Below are positions 16,755 to 24,893 of a stretch of DNA of 64,000 nt, piece by piece. Under the pieces are notes generated by a model. It ran no database searches, was not told the origin of the DNA, and saw nothing but the letters and a program-made list of their open reading frames with translations. The stretch comes from Pedobacter psychrophilus (GTDB lineage Bacteria; Bacteroidota; Bacteroidia; Sphingobacteriales; Sphingobacteriaceae): positions 558,001 through 622,000 of the forward strand of contig NZ_LWHJ01000022.1 in NCBI RefSeq assembly GCF_001652725.1, given 5' to 3'. Position numbers and translations under genes: made by a program. The stretch's first letter is position 1. Each line of letters opens with the position of its first letter.

Positions 16755-17297
16755 ATGAAATATTTTAACGATTGTTATTATCATATTTATAATAGAGGAA
16801 ATAATAAAGAGAATGTTTTTTTTGAGGAAGAGAATTATATTTATTTTTTAAATCAATTTAAAAAATATGTAACCCCATCTTTAGATGTTTTGGCTTATTG
16901 CTTAATGCCGAATCACTTTCATTTTTTTGTTAAAATTACTAATGAGCAATCGTTCGATAAGAACATCAAAAATTTTTTCATTTCATATTCTAAATCAATA
17001 AATAAGAAATACAATCGAGTAGGAAGCTTATTTCAAGGTAGGTTTAAAAGTAAAGAAATTGAAAAGGAATCTTATTATACACGGATTATAACTTACATTC
17101 ATCAAAATCCAATTGAAGCTTTTGGTATCGATAATTTACAGGATTATCGTTTTTCATCTTACACTGCATATTTATCAAACAACATTACATTATTTAAAAA
17201 AGAGGAAATGCTAAAATGGTTTGGTGGAATTGAAGGATTTAAAAATTCTCATAAAATAATAGAAGATAAGACTTACGAAGTTTTTAAAACTTCGTAA
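16755..17297 (+). CDS. REP-associated tyrosine transposase (RAYT, Y1/IS200-like family)
   Basis: A 180-residue HUH single-strand transposase. The start MKYFNDCYYHIYNRGNNKEN gives the beta-strand typical of Y1_Tnp proteins. The HUH metal motif is HFH in CLMPNHFHFFVK. The catalytic Tyr is probably in the FISYSKSINKKYNRVGSLFQ helix, followed by GRFKSKEI and YIHQNPIEA, both typical of RAYTs. These domesticated transposases cut and join DNA at REP palindromes. Here perfect 33-nt palindromes sit on each side. The C-terminus (KTYEVFKTS) and the stop codon are encoded inside the right palindrome. It lies between gldC and ccmB, so it was probably inserted there as a unit. Confidence 0.92.
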   Translation: MKYFNDCYYHIYNRGNNKENVFFEEENYIYFLNQFKKYVTPSLDVLAYCLMPNHFHFFVKITNEQSFDKNIKNFFISYSKSINKKYNRVGSLFQGRFKSKEIEKESYYTRIITYIHQNPIEAFGIDNLQDYRFSSYTAYLSNNITLFKKEEMLKWFGGIEGFKNSHKIIEDKTYEVFKTS

Positions 17298-17301
17298 GTC
17301 T
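17269..17301. repeat. REP palindrome, right copy, overlapping the RAYT 3' end
   Basis: AGACTTACGAAGTTTT, a central T, then AAAACTTCGTAAGTCT: perfect 16-bp arms. The TAA stop of the transposase lies inside the right arm, so coding and repeat sequence are shared. It is the exact reverse complement of the left copy. Confidence 0.9.
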
Positions 17302-17334
17302 GAAATTGGTTTTAAAAACTTTGTAAGTGCAAAT

Positions 17335-17994
17335 ATGAACCTCATCACTCAAATAAAATATCTCTTAAAAAAGGAAATCCTTTTAGAATGGCGCTCTAAA
17401 TATGCGCTGAATGGTATTTTATTGTATGTGGTTTCCACAGTTTTTGTTTGCTATTTATCCTTTAGAGTTGTACCTCCGTTAGTTTGGAACGCTCTTTTTT
17501 GGATAATTTTACTTTTTGCAGCAATTAACGCCATTGCAAAAAGTTTCATGCAAGAAAGTAAAGGGAGGTTATTATATTACTATCAAATTGCAAGTCCGCA
17601 AGCAATTATCATTGCAAAAATCATTTACAATATTTTATTGATGATTTTAATGGCAACCATTGCCTTAGTGTTTTATAGCGTAGTTTTTAAAAATAATATT
17701 GGCGATGTTTGGTTATATTATTTAGCAGTATTAATAGGCGCAATCAGCTTTTCTACAGTCTTTACAATGATATCTGCAATTGCTTCTAAAGCAAATAATA
17801 ACGGTACATTAATGGCTATATTAAGCTTTCCTGTTATTATCCCATTGTTGATGCTGATTATTAAATTATCAAAAAACGCAATGGACGGTTTAGACAGGTC
17901 GGTTTCTTTGAATGAAATTGGAGTATTATGTGCAATTAACGCTATTGTAATCGTTATTTCTTTATTACTATTTCCTTACCTTTGGCGAGATTAA
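17335..17994 (+). CDS. ccmB: Heme exporter subunit CcmB
   Basis: A 219-residue integral membrane protein with six hydrophobic segments, starting MNLITQIKYLLKKEILLEWRSKYA, typical for CcmB of Bacteroidota. With CcmA it forms the ABC part of the system I cytochrome c maturation pathway, which releases holo-CcmE from CcmC in the inner membrane. ccmC follows after 10 nt and ccmD overlaps that gene by one base. No ccmA or ccmE is in the window. It lies just after the RAYT unit, which may have separated it from its earlier upstream neighbour. Confidence 0.88.
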   Translation: MNLITQIKYLLKKEILLEWRSKYALNGILLYVVSTVFVCYLSFRVVPPLVWNALFWIILLFAAINAIAKSFMQESKGRLLYYYQIASPQAIIIAKIIYNILLMILMATIALVFYSVVFKNNIGDVWLYYLAVLIGAISFSTVFTMISAIASKANNNGTLMAILSFPVIIPLLMLIIKLSKNAMDGLDRSVSLNEIGVLCAINAIVIVISLLLFPYLWRD

Positions 17995-18004
17995 ATTTTA
18001 GACC

Positions 18005-18673
18005 ATGATGTATAAAAGCTGGTGGAAAATACTAGCATCCGTATTAGTTCTTTACACCGTTGTTGGTGGCTTATTGATTAAAGTACCAGCACTTCCGATA
18101 TTACACGAAAGTATAAGAACAGTTTATTTTCATGTACCGATGTGGATCGGTATGTTCATAGCCTATTTGGTCTCCGTAATTTATAGTGTAAAATATCTTA
18201 AGAGCAACAATATCAACCATGACCTTATGGCTATAGAGGCTGTTAATACAGGTTTAGTCTTTGCATTAGTTGGATTTGCATCTGGCATGACTTGGGCAAA
18301 TTTTACTTGGGGAGATTATTGGCCAAATGACCCAAAATTAAATAGCTCCGCAATTGCTACTTTAATTTATCTAGCTTATGTGGTTTTGAGAGGTTCTTTA
18401 GAAGAAGAACAAAAGCGGGCTAAAATTTCAGCAGTATACAATATTTTTGCATTTCCAATAATGGTTGTGCTCATATTTATTCTACCTCGATTGACAGATT
18501 CATTACATCCAGGAAATGGCGGTAATCCAGCTTTTGGGACTTATGACTTAGATAGCAATATGAAACTTGTATTATATCCAGCAATGATTGGATGGGCTTT
18601 AATATCTACTTGGTTAATGACTATTAGATATAGGATTAGAATTTTAGAGAATAAAAATAATCAAATCAATTAA
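18005..18673 (+). CDS. ccmC: Cytochrome c maturation protein CcmC (heme handling)
   Basis: A 222-residue CcmC/CcsA-type protein with six transmembrane segments. Histidines thought to hold heme appear in TVYFHVPMWIGMF (early) and DSLHPGNGG (late). The tryptophan-rich region is present as ANFTWGDYWPNDPKLNSS. It is shorter in tryptophan than the classical WWD motif but in the expected place. CcmC passes heme to CcmE at the outer face of the inner membrane. It sits between ccmB (10 nt) and ccmD (one-base overlap of stop and start). Confidence 0.87.
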   Translation: MMYKSWWKILASVLVLYTVVGGLLIKVPALPILHESIRTVYFHVPMWIGMFIAYLVSVIYSVKYLKSNNINHDLMAIEAVNTGLVFALVGFASGMTWANFTWGDYWPNDPKLNSSAIATLIYLAYVVLRGSLEEEQKRAKISAVYNIFAFPIMVVLIFILPRLTDSLHPGNGGNPAFGTYDLDSNMKLVLYPAMIGWALISTWLMTIRYRIRILENKNNQIN

Positions 18674-18879
18674 TGAAAAAGTTTATTTCGTTTTTAAGTA
18701 TGATGTTTATTTCTGCAATACTTTTTGCACAAGATAGCAAAATTGAAATGGCAGATGAGTTAAGAAACTCTGGTAAGATTTATGTAGTGGTGACCGTAAT
18801 GTTATTGCTTTTTTTAGCATTTATTATCTATCTTTTCACTATCGATAAAAGATTAAAAAAAATCGAAAAAGGAAAATAG
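18673..18879 (+). CDS. CcmD-like small membrane protein
   Basis: A 68-residue protein with a hydrophobic N-terminus (about 4-18, possible signal), a single strong transmembrane helix (about 38-56) and a basic C-terminus (KRLKKIEKGK). Its place directly after ccmC, with the start codon sharing a base with the ccmC stop, and its shape match CcmD, which helps release holo-CcmE. Sequence similarity to classical CcmD is weak, so the call depends on context. Confidence 0.75.
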   Translation: MKKFISFLSMMFISAILFAQDSKIEMADELRNSGKIYVVVTVMLLLFLAFIIYLFTIDKRLKKIEKGK

Positions 18880-19033
18880 TCTAAAAACAATGTTTAAATT
18901 ATTTAGAGCTGTTTTTTTAACAATATAATGGTGGTGTATACAACACACTATCATTTTTTGATTTGTTTTATTGATTTTTTTTATGTCAAATTTGCAATAA
19001 AATGAAATCCGTATAATTAAAATATTAAGCGTT

Positions 19034-20470
19034 ATGGCCAATAATAATCAGATTGCTTTTAGTGAAGAACCCCATTTTTACGATGATGTATGCCAATATG
19101 TAGATCAGGCAGCAAAATATACAAACCACGATAAAGGTTTATTAAACCAGATAAAAGCTTGTAATAGTGTTTATCGTTTTCAATTTCCTATCAGAAGAGG
19201 TAATAGTTTCGAAATTATTCATGCTTGGAGAGTTGAACATTCTCATCATATGTCTCCAACAAAAGGTGGTATCCGCTATAGCGAAATGGTTAATGAGGAT
19301 GAAGTGATGGCTTTGGCAGCTTTAATGACTTATAAATGTGCTATCGTAAACGTTCCTTTTGGAGGCGCAAAAGGTGGTATCAAAATTAATCCTAAAGATT
19401 ATACATTAGCCGAGTTGGAGACTATTACTCGTAGATATACTGTAGAATTAATCAAGAAAAATTTTATTGGCCCTGGTATAGATGTTCCTGCTCCAGATTA
19501 TGGATCTGGCGAAAGAGAAATGTCATGGATTGCAGATACTTATTTAACTATGAATCCAGGTTCTTTAGATGCATTGGCTTGCGTAACCGGTAAACCAATC
19601 GCATTACATGGTATTGCAGGTAGAAAAGAAGCAACCGGACGAGGTGTTGCCTATGCAATAAGAGAGTGCGTTTCAGTAGCTGATGATATGAAGGCGCTTG
19701 GACTTTCATCAGGTTTAGATGGAAAAAGAGTAATTGTACAAGGTTTAGGAAATGTTGGTTATCATTCAGCAAAATATTTAATAGAATTTGGAGCAATCAT
19801 TGTTGGTTTCTGCGAGTTTGAAGGTGCTATATACAGTAAGAATGGATTTGATTTAGATGAAGTTTTTAATCATAGAAAACAGACAGGATCTATTTTAGGC
19901 TTTAGCAAATCGCAAATGGATTTTAATAATTCTGCAGAAGGTTTAGAGCAAGAATGCGATATTTTGGTACCCGCTGCATTAGAGAATCAAATTACAGAAA
20001 AAAATATTGGTAGAATTAAAGCAAAAATTATAGCTGAAGGAGCAAATGGTCCTACTACTCCAGCTGCCGCTTCTGCATTTATTGAAAATGGTGGAATTAT
20101 TATTCCAGATATGTATGCCAATGCTGGCGGTGTTACAGTTTCTTATTTTGAGTGGTTAAAGAATCTTTCTCATGTAGCTTTTGGACGTATTGGACGCAGA
20201 TATGACGAAAATGAGAATATCAATATCATGAACCTTATTGAAAAAACAACCGGAACCACACTCACTAACGAACAACGATTAATGGTTTCTAAAGGGGCAT
20301 CAGAATTAGAATTGGTAAATTCTGGATTAGAAGATACCATGATTCGTTCTTATCATGAAATTAGGGAAATAAAATTAAAGAAGAATACGGGTAGCTTAAG
20401 AACGGCTGCATTTGTTGGCGCAGTAGATAAAATTGCTGTTTCTTATATGAATATGGGGATTTGGCCATAG
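19034..20470 (+). CDS. Glu/Leu/Phe/Val dehydrogenase (glutamate dehydrogenase)
   Basis: A 478-residue dehydrogenase. The substrate domain has the catalytic lysine region [15 protein letters not shown] and the proton-relay region [18 protein letters not shown]. The dinucleotide-binding domain follows with [17 protein letters not shown]. Enzymes of this family interconvert glutamate and 2-oxoglutarate, linking nitrogen and carbon metabolism. Glutamate is the most likely substrate in Bacteroidota, but a branched-chain specificity cannot be excluded. The gene stands alone after a 154-nt gap and ends in a strong hairpin terminator. Confidence 0.9.
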   Translation: MANNNQIAFSEEPHFYDDVCQYVDQAAKYTNHDKGLLNQIKACNSVYRFQFPIRRGNSFEIIHAWRVEHSHHMSPTKGGIRYSEMVNEDEVMALAALMTYKCAIVNVPFGGAKGGIKINPKDYTLAELETITRRYTVELIKKNFIGPGIDVPAPDYGSGEREMSWIADTYLTMNPGSLDALACVTGKPIALHGIAGRKEATGRGVAYAIRECVSVADDMKALGLSSGLDGKRVIVQGLGNVGYHSAKYLIEFGAIIVGFCEFEGAIYSKNGFDLDEVFNHRKQTGSILGFSKSQMDFNNSAEGLEQECDILVPAALENQITEKNIGRIKAKIIAEGANGPTTPAAASAFIENGGIIIPDMYANAGGVTVSYFEWLKNLSHVAFGRIGRRYDENENINIMNLIEKTTGTTLTNEQRLMVSKGASELELVNSGLEDTMIRSYHEIREIKLKKNTGSLRTAAFVGAVDKIAVSYMNMGIWP

Positions 20471-20495
20471 TTTTCAGCCTGATCAATATTAATTT

Positions 20496-20528
20496 AAAAG
20501 AGAGAATACAATTTGTATTCTCTCTTTT
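20496..20528 (+). terminator. Hairpin terminator after glutamate dehydrogenase
   Basis: AAAAGAGAGAATACAA and TTGTATTCTCTCTTTT are perfectly complementary around one base, and a T run follows. The stem is long and symmetric, so it may work in both directions. It lies 26 nt after the stop codon. Confidence 0.88.
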
Positions 20529-20560
20529 TGTTAAACGATGTATTTCCAAATTTAAATTAT

Positions 20561-20652
20561 GGCGTTTTAACACGCTTTCCGCTATATCTTTTTTTCGGAA
20601 AAAGAAAAAAAGGATGTCGCTTCAATCGTTAATGCACTCAAATGGTGGAAAC
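20561..20652 (+). repeat. About 100-bp dispersed element, direct copy (partner at 11095-11196)
   Basis: Begins GGCGTTTTAACACGC, followed by TTCCGCTATATCTTTTTTT, a short centre, AAAAAAAGGATGTCGCTTC and ATCGTTAATGCAC. The order of blocks is the same as in the inverted copy at 11095-11196; the centre is 10-15 nt shorter. It follows the dehydrogenase terminator, as the other copy follows hscA. Confidence 0.75.
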
Positions 20653-20774
20653 TGATTTTTAGAAGCAAAAATCAGCATTATAAAAAACCAAATTCAATTC
20701 TACTAATCTCAAGCTTTTAGCTATTTTTAGCCAATTTTTAAAAACAGTATAAAAAGACTTAATATTAATCAAAA

Positions 20775-22088
20775 ATGAAGGTTTTAAAATTTGGCGGTAC
20801 ATCAGTTGGTAGTCCGGAGCGGATGAAAAAACTGTTGGACATTGTGAACGCCAACGAGAGGCAGATTGTAGTTTTATCAGCGGTTTCTGGTACTACTAAT
20901 AATTTAGTGGAAATTGGACATGCCTATTTAGCGTCTGATAAACCAAAGGCTACCCTTTTAATAAAAGCTTTGAAGGATAAATATGAAGTTTTTATTAGCG
21001 AACTTTTTGCCAAAGCAGAATATTTAGACCAGGCAAAAGAAGTGATTAATTATCATTTCGATTTACTTTATGCTTTCGCCAACGATTTATTTACCCAAAT
21101 TGAAGATAAAGTAATTGTTGCTCAAGGCGAGTTACTTTCCACTACTTTATATCATGTTTATTTGAAAGAAATTGGTGTTCCATCAGTACTATTGCCAGCA
21201 TTAGATTTCATGAAAATTGATGCTGATAATGAGCCAATTGTAGATTATATTACCGAACAATTAACTCCATTATTAGAAGCTTCGCCAAAAAATAATTTGT
21301 TTATTACCCAAGGTTATATTTGTAGAAATTCTTTCGGCGAGATTGATAATTTACGTCGTGGAGGTAGTGATTATACTGCTTCATTAATTGGTGCGGGGAT
21401 AAAAGCAGAAGAAGTTCAAATCTGGACGGATATTGATGGAATGCACAATAACGACCCTCGTATAGTTAAAGGAACAAAACCTATTTCTCACCTTTCATTT
21501 GATGAGGCTGCGGAGTTAGCCTATTTTGGAGCTAAAATTTTGCATCCACAATCGGTTTTCCCTGCTCAAAAATATAAAATCCCAGTAAGGTTGCTAAATA
21601 CAATGGAACCTTCTGCATTCGGTACTTTAATATCGAGCGAAAGCGAAACAGGAAAAATTAAATCTATTGCAGCAAAAGATGGTATCACAGCAATTAAAAT
21701 TCAAAGTAGCCGAATGTTATTGGCTTATGGGTTTTTACGTCGGGTTTTTGAAGTTTTTGAAAGGTATAAAACACCAATTGATATGATTACCACATCAGAA
21801 GTTGCTGTTTCCGTGACCATTGATGACACCAAATATTTAGGTGAAATCACTAAAGATTTAAGCGATTTTGGAATTGTAGAAGTTGATGTTAACCAAACCA
21901 TTGTTTGCGTGGTTGGCGATTTGTCTGCAAGTTCACACGGTTTTGGTTCACGTATTTTAGAGTCTATAAAGCATATTCCTTTAAGGATGATTTCTTACGG
22001 AGGCAGTGAGCATAATCTTTCTTTTTTGATTAAAGGTGATGACAAAACGGAGACGTTGAGAAGTTTACATAACCGTTTATTTGATTAG
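20775..22088 (+). CDS. lysC: Aspartate kinase
   Basis: A 437-residue monofunctional aspartokinase. The start MKVLKFGGTSVGSPERM is the nucleotide-binding signature of the amino-acid kinase fold, and the aspartate-binding region is RRGGSDYTASLIGAG. Two ACT domains (about residues 300-437, with SVTIDD and CVVGDLSASSHG) would sense lysine or threonine. It makes aspartyl phosphate, the first step to lysine, threonine and methionine. It is followed by lysA after 3 nt, so this copy serves the diaminopimelate branch. Confidence 0.92.
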   Translation: MKVLKFGGTSVGSPERMKKLLDIVNANERQIVVLSAVSGTTNNLVEIGHAYLASDKPKATLLIKALKDKYEVFISELFAKAEYLDQAKEVINYHFDLLYAFANDLFTQIEDKVIVAQGELLSTTLYHVYLKEIGVPSVLLPALDFMKIDADNEPIVDYITEQLTPLLEASPKNNLFITQGYICRNSFGEIDNLRRGGSDYTASLIGAGIKAEEVQIWTDIDGMHNNDPRIVKGTKPISHLSFDEAAELAYFGAKILHPQSVFPAQKYKIPVRLLNTMEPSAFGTLISSESETGKIKSIAAKDGITAIKIQSSRMLLAYGFLRRVFEVFERYKTPIDMITTSEVAVSVTIDDTKYLGEITKDLSDFGIVEVDVNQTIVCVVGDLSASSHGFGSRILESIKHIPLRMISYGGSEHNLSFLIKGDDKTETLRSLHNRLFD

Positions 22089-22091
22089 GAG

Positions 22092-23303
22092 ATGGGAAAA
22101 ATGTTTAATGAGCGTGTTGTTTCCACTTTTGATAATAAAGAAACGCCATTTTATTATTACGATTTAAAGCTTTTAAATCAAACTTTAAGTGAATGTAAAT
22201 TAGCTGCGGATGAGCATCATTTTTATGTTCATTTTGCTTTAAAATCTAATTTTAATGACAAAGTTTTATCAGCTGTTAAAGCCAAGGGTTTTGGTGCTGA
22301 TTGTGTAAGTGGGGGAGAAGTGAAAAAAGCGATTGAGGTTGGTTTTGATAAAAATCAAATTGTTTTTGCTGGAGTTGGAAAATCTGATGCGGAAATAAAC
22401 TTTGCTTTGGATAACGATATTTTCGCCTTTAATGTAGAATCCGTTCAAGAATTGGAAGTTATTGATGAGTTGGCTGGTGCAAAAAGTAAAAAAGCCTCGG
22501 TTGCCATTCGGATTAATCCAAATGTTGATGCGCATACGCACCATTACATTACCACCGGTTTAGATGAAAATAAATTTGGAATCAATTCTTGGGATTTACC
22601 TCTAGTTTCTGAAACCTTAAAAAAATGTAAGAATTTAGAATTTTTGGGTATTCATTTTCATGTGGGTTCTCAAATTATGGATATGAACGTTTTTAAAAGT
22701 CTTTGCATTAAAGTAAACGAAATGCAACAATGGTTTGAAGAGCGTGGAATGCCGGTTAAGATTTTGAATGTTGGTGGTGGTTTAGGTGTTGATTATCAGA
22801 ACCCAGATGAAAATGCCATTCCAGATTTTAAAAGTTACTTTAAGATTTTTGCCGATTTCTTAAACATCAAAACTCATCAAGAAGTTCATTTTGAGTTGGG
22901 AAGAGCGTTGGTTGCGCAATGCAGTAGTTTAATTTCTAAAGTTTTATACATCAAAAACGGAATTAAAAAGAATTTTGTGATTATTGATGCCGGTATGACT
23001 GAGTTGATGAGACCTGCTTTATATCAAGCTTATCATCAGATTGAAAATATTTCTAAGTTAAAAGTAGAAAGTCAAAAGTCAAAAGATGCAGAGTCTCACA
23101 TCTCACATCTCAATTCTCCCATATCTTATGACGTAGTTGGCCCAATTTGTGAATCTTCTGATTGTTTTGGGAAAGAAATTGAAATGCCAGAAACAAAACG
23201 TGGAGATTTAATAGCTTTGCGTACAGCAGGTGCCTATGGCGAAGTTATGGCATCGGCTTATAATTTAAGGCCAGCAATCCGACATGTTTATTCAGAAGAC
23301 TAA
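22092..23303 (+). CDS. lysA: Diaminopimelate decarboxylase with an unusual internal insert
   Basis: A 403-residue PLP enzyme (fold type III) that makes lysine from meso-diaminopimelate. Visible motifs are HFALKSNFNDKVL with the PLP lysine, CVSGGEVKKAI, LGIHFHVGSQI, NVGGGLGVDY and VGPICESSDCFGKE. Between the alanine-racemase-like barrel and the last motif, residues about 323-345 (KVESQKSKDAESHISHLNS) are encoded by repetitive DNA (23061-23128) of a type otherwise seen between genes. The frame is kept. The start at 22092 is 3 nt after lysC, and the end overlaps the glycosyltransferase gene by 20 nt. Confidence 0.9.
   Translation: MGKMFNERVVSTFDNKETPFYYYDLKLLNQTLSECKLAADEHHFYVHFALKSNFNDKVLSAVKAKGFGADCVSGGEVKKAIEVGFDKNQIVFAGVGKSDAEINFALDNDIFAFNVESVQELEVIDELAGAKSKKASVAIRINPNVDAHTHHYITTGLDENKFGINSWDLPLVSETLKKCKNLEFLGIHFHVGSQIMDMNVFKSLCIKVNEMQQWFEERGMPVKILNVGGGLGVDYQNPDENAIPDFKSYFKIFADFLNIKTHQEVHFELGRALVAQCSSLISKVLYIKNGIKKNFVIIDAGMTELMRPALYQAYHQIENISKLKVESQKSKDAESHISHLNSPISYDVVGPICESSDCFGKEIEMPETKRGDLIALRTAGAYGEVMASAYNLRPAIRHVYSED
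23061..23128 (+). repeat. In-frame repeat-like insertion in lysA
   Basis: The segment contains GTAGAAAGTCAAAAGTCAAA followed by CTCACATCTCACATCTCAA. These are short tandem units of the kind that form intergenic repeats in this genome (compare AAAAAGTAAAAAGTAAAAAT near 25292 and the TGAGTATTG units near 62235). It adds about 20 residues in a loop position without breaking the gene. Confidence 0.65.
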
Positions 23304-24288
23304 AAAGCTTCATATATTAATCGTTTTACCAGCAAAAATTCCAGCTTTACTTTACGGTGGAACTGAGCGGGTAATTTGGGATTTAGGCAAGTGCTTATAT
23401 GATTTAGGTCATCAAATAACTTATTTAGTCTCAGAAGGTTCTGTTTGCCCGTTTGCCAATGTTCTTTTTTATGATTCCCAAAAAAGTTTAAATACTCAAA
23501 TTCCAGAAGATGTAGATTTAGTTCATCTTCAATTTTCTCCAAATGAGGAAATAAAAAAGCCTTATCTAGTAACTATTCATGGCAATATTCCTTTTGGGAT
23601 GAAATTGGATAAGCAATGCGTTTTTGTAAGTAAAAATCACGCTGAAAGACATGGTTCTCAGGTGTTTGTTTACAACGGATTAGATTGGAGCAATTATCCA
23701 ACTATTGATTTAAAATCTAAAAGAAATAGTTTTCATTTTTTGGCTAATGCAGCGTGGAAAGTTAAAAATTTAAAGGGTGCTTTAGAATTAACAAAGGAAG
23801 CAAATCAAAAATTAGTCGTTTTAGGCGGACATCGTTTTAATTTTAGAATGGGTTGGCGTTTTACTTTTGATACCCATGTGCGCTTTGAAGGAATGGTAAA
23901 CAATCAAAAAAAAGCTAAATTTTTGAATGAGTCCAAAGGTTTAATTTTTCCTGTTTTATGGGACGAGCCTTTTGGATTAGCTGTAATTGAAAGTTTATAT
24001 TTTGGTTGTCCTGTGTTTGCAACTCCTTATGGTGCGCTTCCAGAATTGGTAAATAATAATGTTGGTGTTTTATCTAACCAAAAATCTGTTTTGATTGAGG
24101 CTTTAAAAACCTCAGATTCTTTTGATAAAAAAGCTTGTCATGAATATGCTCAGGAGCAATTCTCAGCCATAAAAATGACAAAAGAATATCTAAAAATTTA
24201 TGAGAAAGTGATGAATGGAGAAGTTTTAAATGATCATCAACCTACTTTATTGAATAAACAAGAAGAGAAGTATTTGCCTTTTAAATGA
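23284..24288 (+). CDS. Glycosyltransferase family 4 protein
   Basis: A 334-residue GT-B glycosyltransferase. The N-terminal domain has the acceptor-loop pattern LPAKIPALLYGGTERVIWDL. The C-terminal domain has FEGMVNNQKKAKFLNESKG and the nucleotide-sugar E-x7-E motif in EPFGLAVIESLYFGCPVFA. There is no signal peptide or membrane segment, so it acts in the cytoplasm or at the inner membrane. Acceptor and sugar are unknown. Its start overlaps the end of lysA by 20 nt, so it is probably translated in the same operon. Confidence 0.85.
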   Translation: MFIQKTKKLHILIVLPAKIPALLYGGTERVIWDLGKCLYDLGHQITYLVSEGSVCPFANVLFYDSQKSLNTQIPEDVDLVHLQFSPNEEIKKPYLVTIHGNIPFGMKLDKQCVFVSKNHAERHGSQVFVYNGLDWSNYPTIDLKSKRNSFHFLANAAWKVKNLKGALELTKEANQKLVVLGGHRFNFRMGWRFTFDTHVRFEGMVNNQKKAKFLNESKGLIFPVLWDEPFGLAVIESLYFGCPVFATPYGALPELVNNNVGVLSNQKSVLIEALKTSDSFDKKACHEYAQEQFSAIKMTKEYLKIYEKVMNGEVLNDHQPTLLNKQEEKYLPFK

Positions 24289-24293
24289 TAAAA

Positions 24294-24590
24294 CTAATAA
24301 GGTTTAATTATAATAGGATCTTGACTAGAATCGAAGATTCTTAACACAATTAATTGTTCAGATTCAATTTTGTAAAAAATCGAATAATTACTTATAAACT
24401 TTATATGAATATTTTTATAATCTGTTTCTAATCCGATTTTAGGAAAACTAGCCAATAAATTTATTTTTTGTTCAAATAATAGCGCTAATTTTTTACTGAA
24501 GGTTTTACTTTTATTACGTTTAGTCCAAAACTTATAAATCTTATAATTATCCTTCAAAGCAGTTTCGGTCCAAACTACTCTTTTAACCAT
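24294..24590 (-). CDS. RelE/ParE family toxin
   Basis: A 98-residue protein starting MVKRVVWTETALKDNYKIYKFW, the ParE/RelE fold, with FPKIGLETDYKNIHIKFISNYSIFYKI and an Arg-containing end (VLRIFDSSQDP). ParE members poison gyrase and RelE members cleave mRNA. The sequence pattern fits the ParE-like branch better, an inference. The start overlaps the antitoxin gene by 16 nt, the classic arrangement of a type II pair. It converges on the glycosyltransferase gene 5 nt away. Confidence 0.85.
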   Translation of the reverse strand: MVKRVVWTETALKDNYKIYKFWTKRNKSKTFSKKLALLFEQKINLLASFPKIGLETDYKNIHIKFISNYSIFYKIESEQLIVLRIFDSSQDPIIIKPY

Positions 24591-24811
24591 TTTTTCATTA
24601 TATCTTTTGCTTCACTATCAGAATACATTTTTCCATCTTTAACATCTTGCAAAGCAAGATCAAGATTTAATTTTTCTGCAGTTGATAATTTGTAGGTAGG
24701 TTTAATTTCTTCTCCCATCTTAATTAAATTTAGTACATCAGATAAAAGTGAATCGTCTTCAATTCTGTTAAGATTAGATATAATTTGTTCTTTTAACTCT
24801 GCTACCGACAT
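24575..24811 (-). CDS. Antitoxin of the ParE-type toxin
   Basis: A 78-residue, mostly helical protein: MSVAELKEQIISNLNRIEDD, then LSTAEKLNLDLALQDVKDGK and EAKDIMKKWLKE at the end. No clear DNA-binding domain can be named. Its size, its position upstream of the toxin gene and the 16-nt overlap identify it as the antitoxin. No operator is obvious in the 82-nt gap upstream. Confidence 0.8.
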   Translation of the reverse strand: MSVAELKEQIISNLNRIEDDSLLSDVLNLIKMGEEIKPTYKLSTAEKLNLDLALQDVKDGKMYSDSEAKDIMKKWLKE

Positions 24812-24893
24812 AATTATGTTTTATTAAAAGTAACTAAATAATTTGTTTTATAAAATAGATAAGAATCATTTCAAAAGGGTAATTAAGATGTTA

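Larger units (their letters stand above)
16697..17301 (+). mobile_element. RAYT unit with inverted REP palindromes at both ends
   Basis: The unit is 605 bp: left REP, 25 nt, transposase gene, and right REP overlapping the gene's end. The two REPs are exact reverse complements of each other (central A versus central T). A degraded half-copy (TTTTAAAAACTTTGTAAGT) lies at about 17310-17329, just before ccmB. One solo REP remains at 27892-27924. No target duplication was identified. Whether it still moves cannot be told from one copy. Confidence 0.8.
20471..20774. other. 304-nt gap with terminator and dispersed element
   Basis: This gap contains the terminator of the dehydrogenase gene (20496-20528) and a copy of the 100-bp dispersed element (20561-20652). 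An AT-rich stretch then leads into lysC. No coding region or -7 element of the TAnnTTTG type was found directly before lysC. Confidence 0.6.

Noticed and set aside
18900-18960. Possible palindromic operator GTGTATACAACAC before the dehydrogenase gene
   Set aside because: The symmetry is short and imperfect and it lies far from the start codon, so it is not reported as an operator.
19548-19796. Antisense open frame of 82 codons inside the dehydrogenase gene
   Set aside because: Its leucine- and histidine-rich composition and its place wholly opposite a conserved enzyme mark it as a chance frame.
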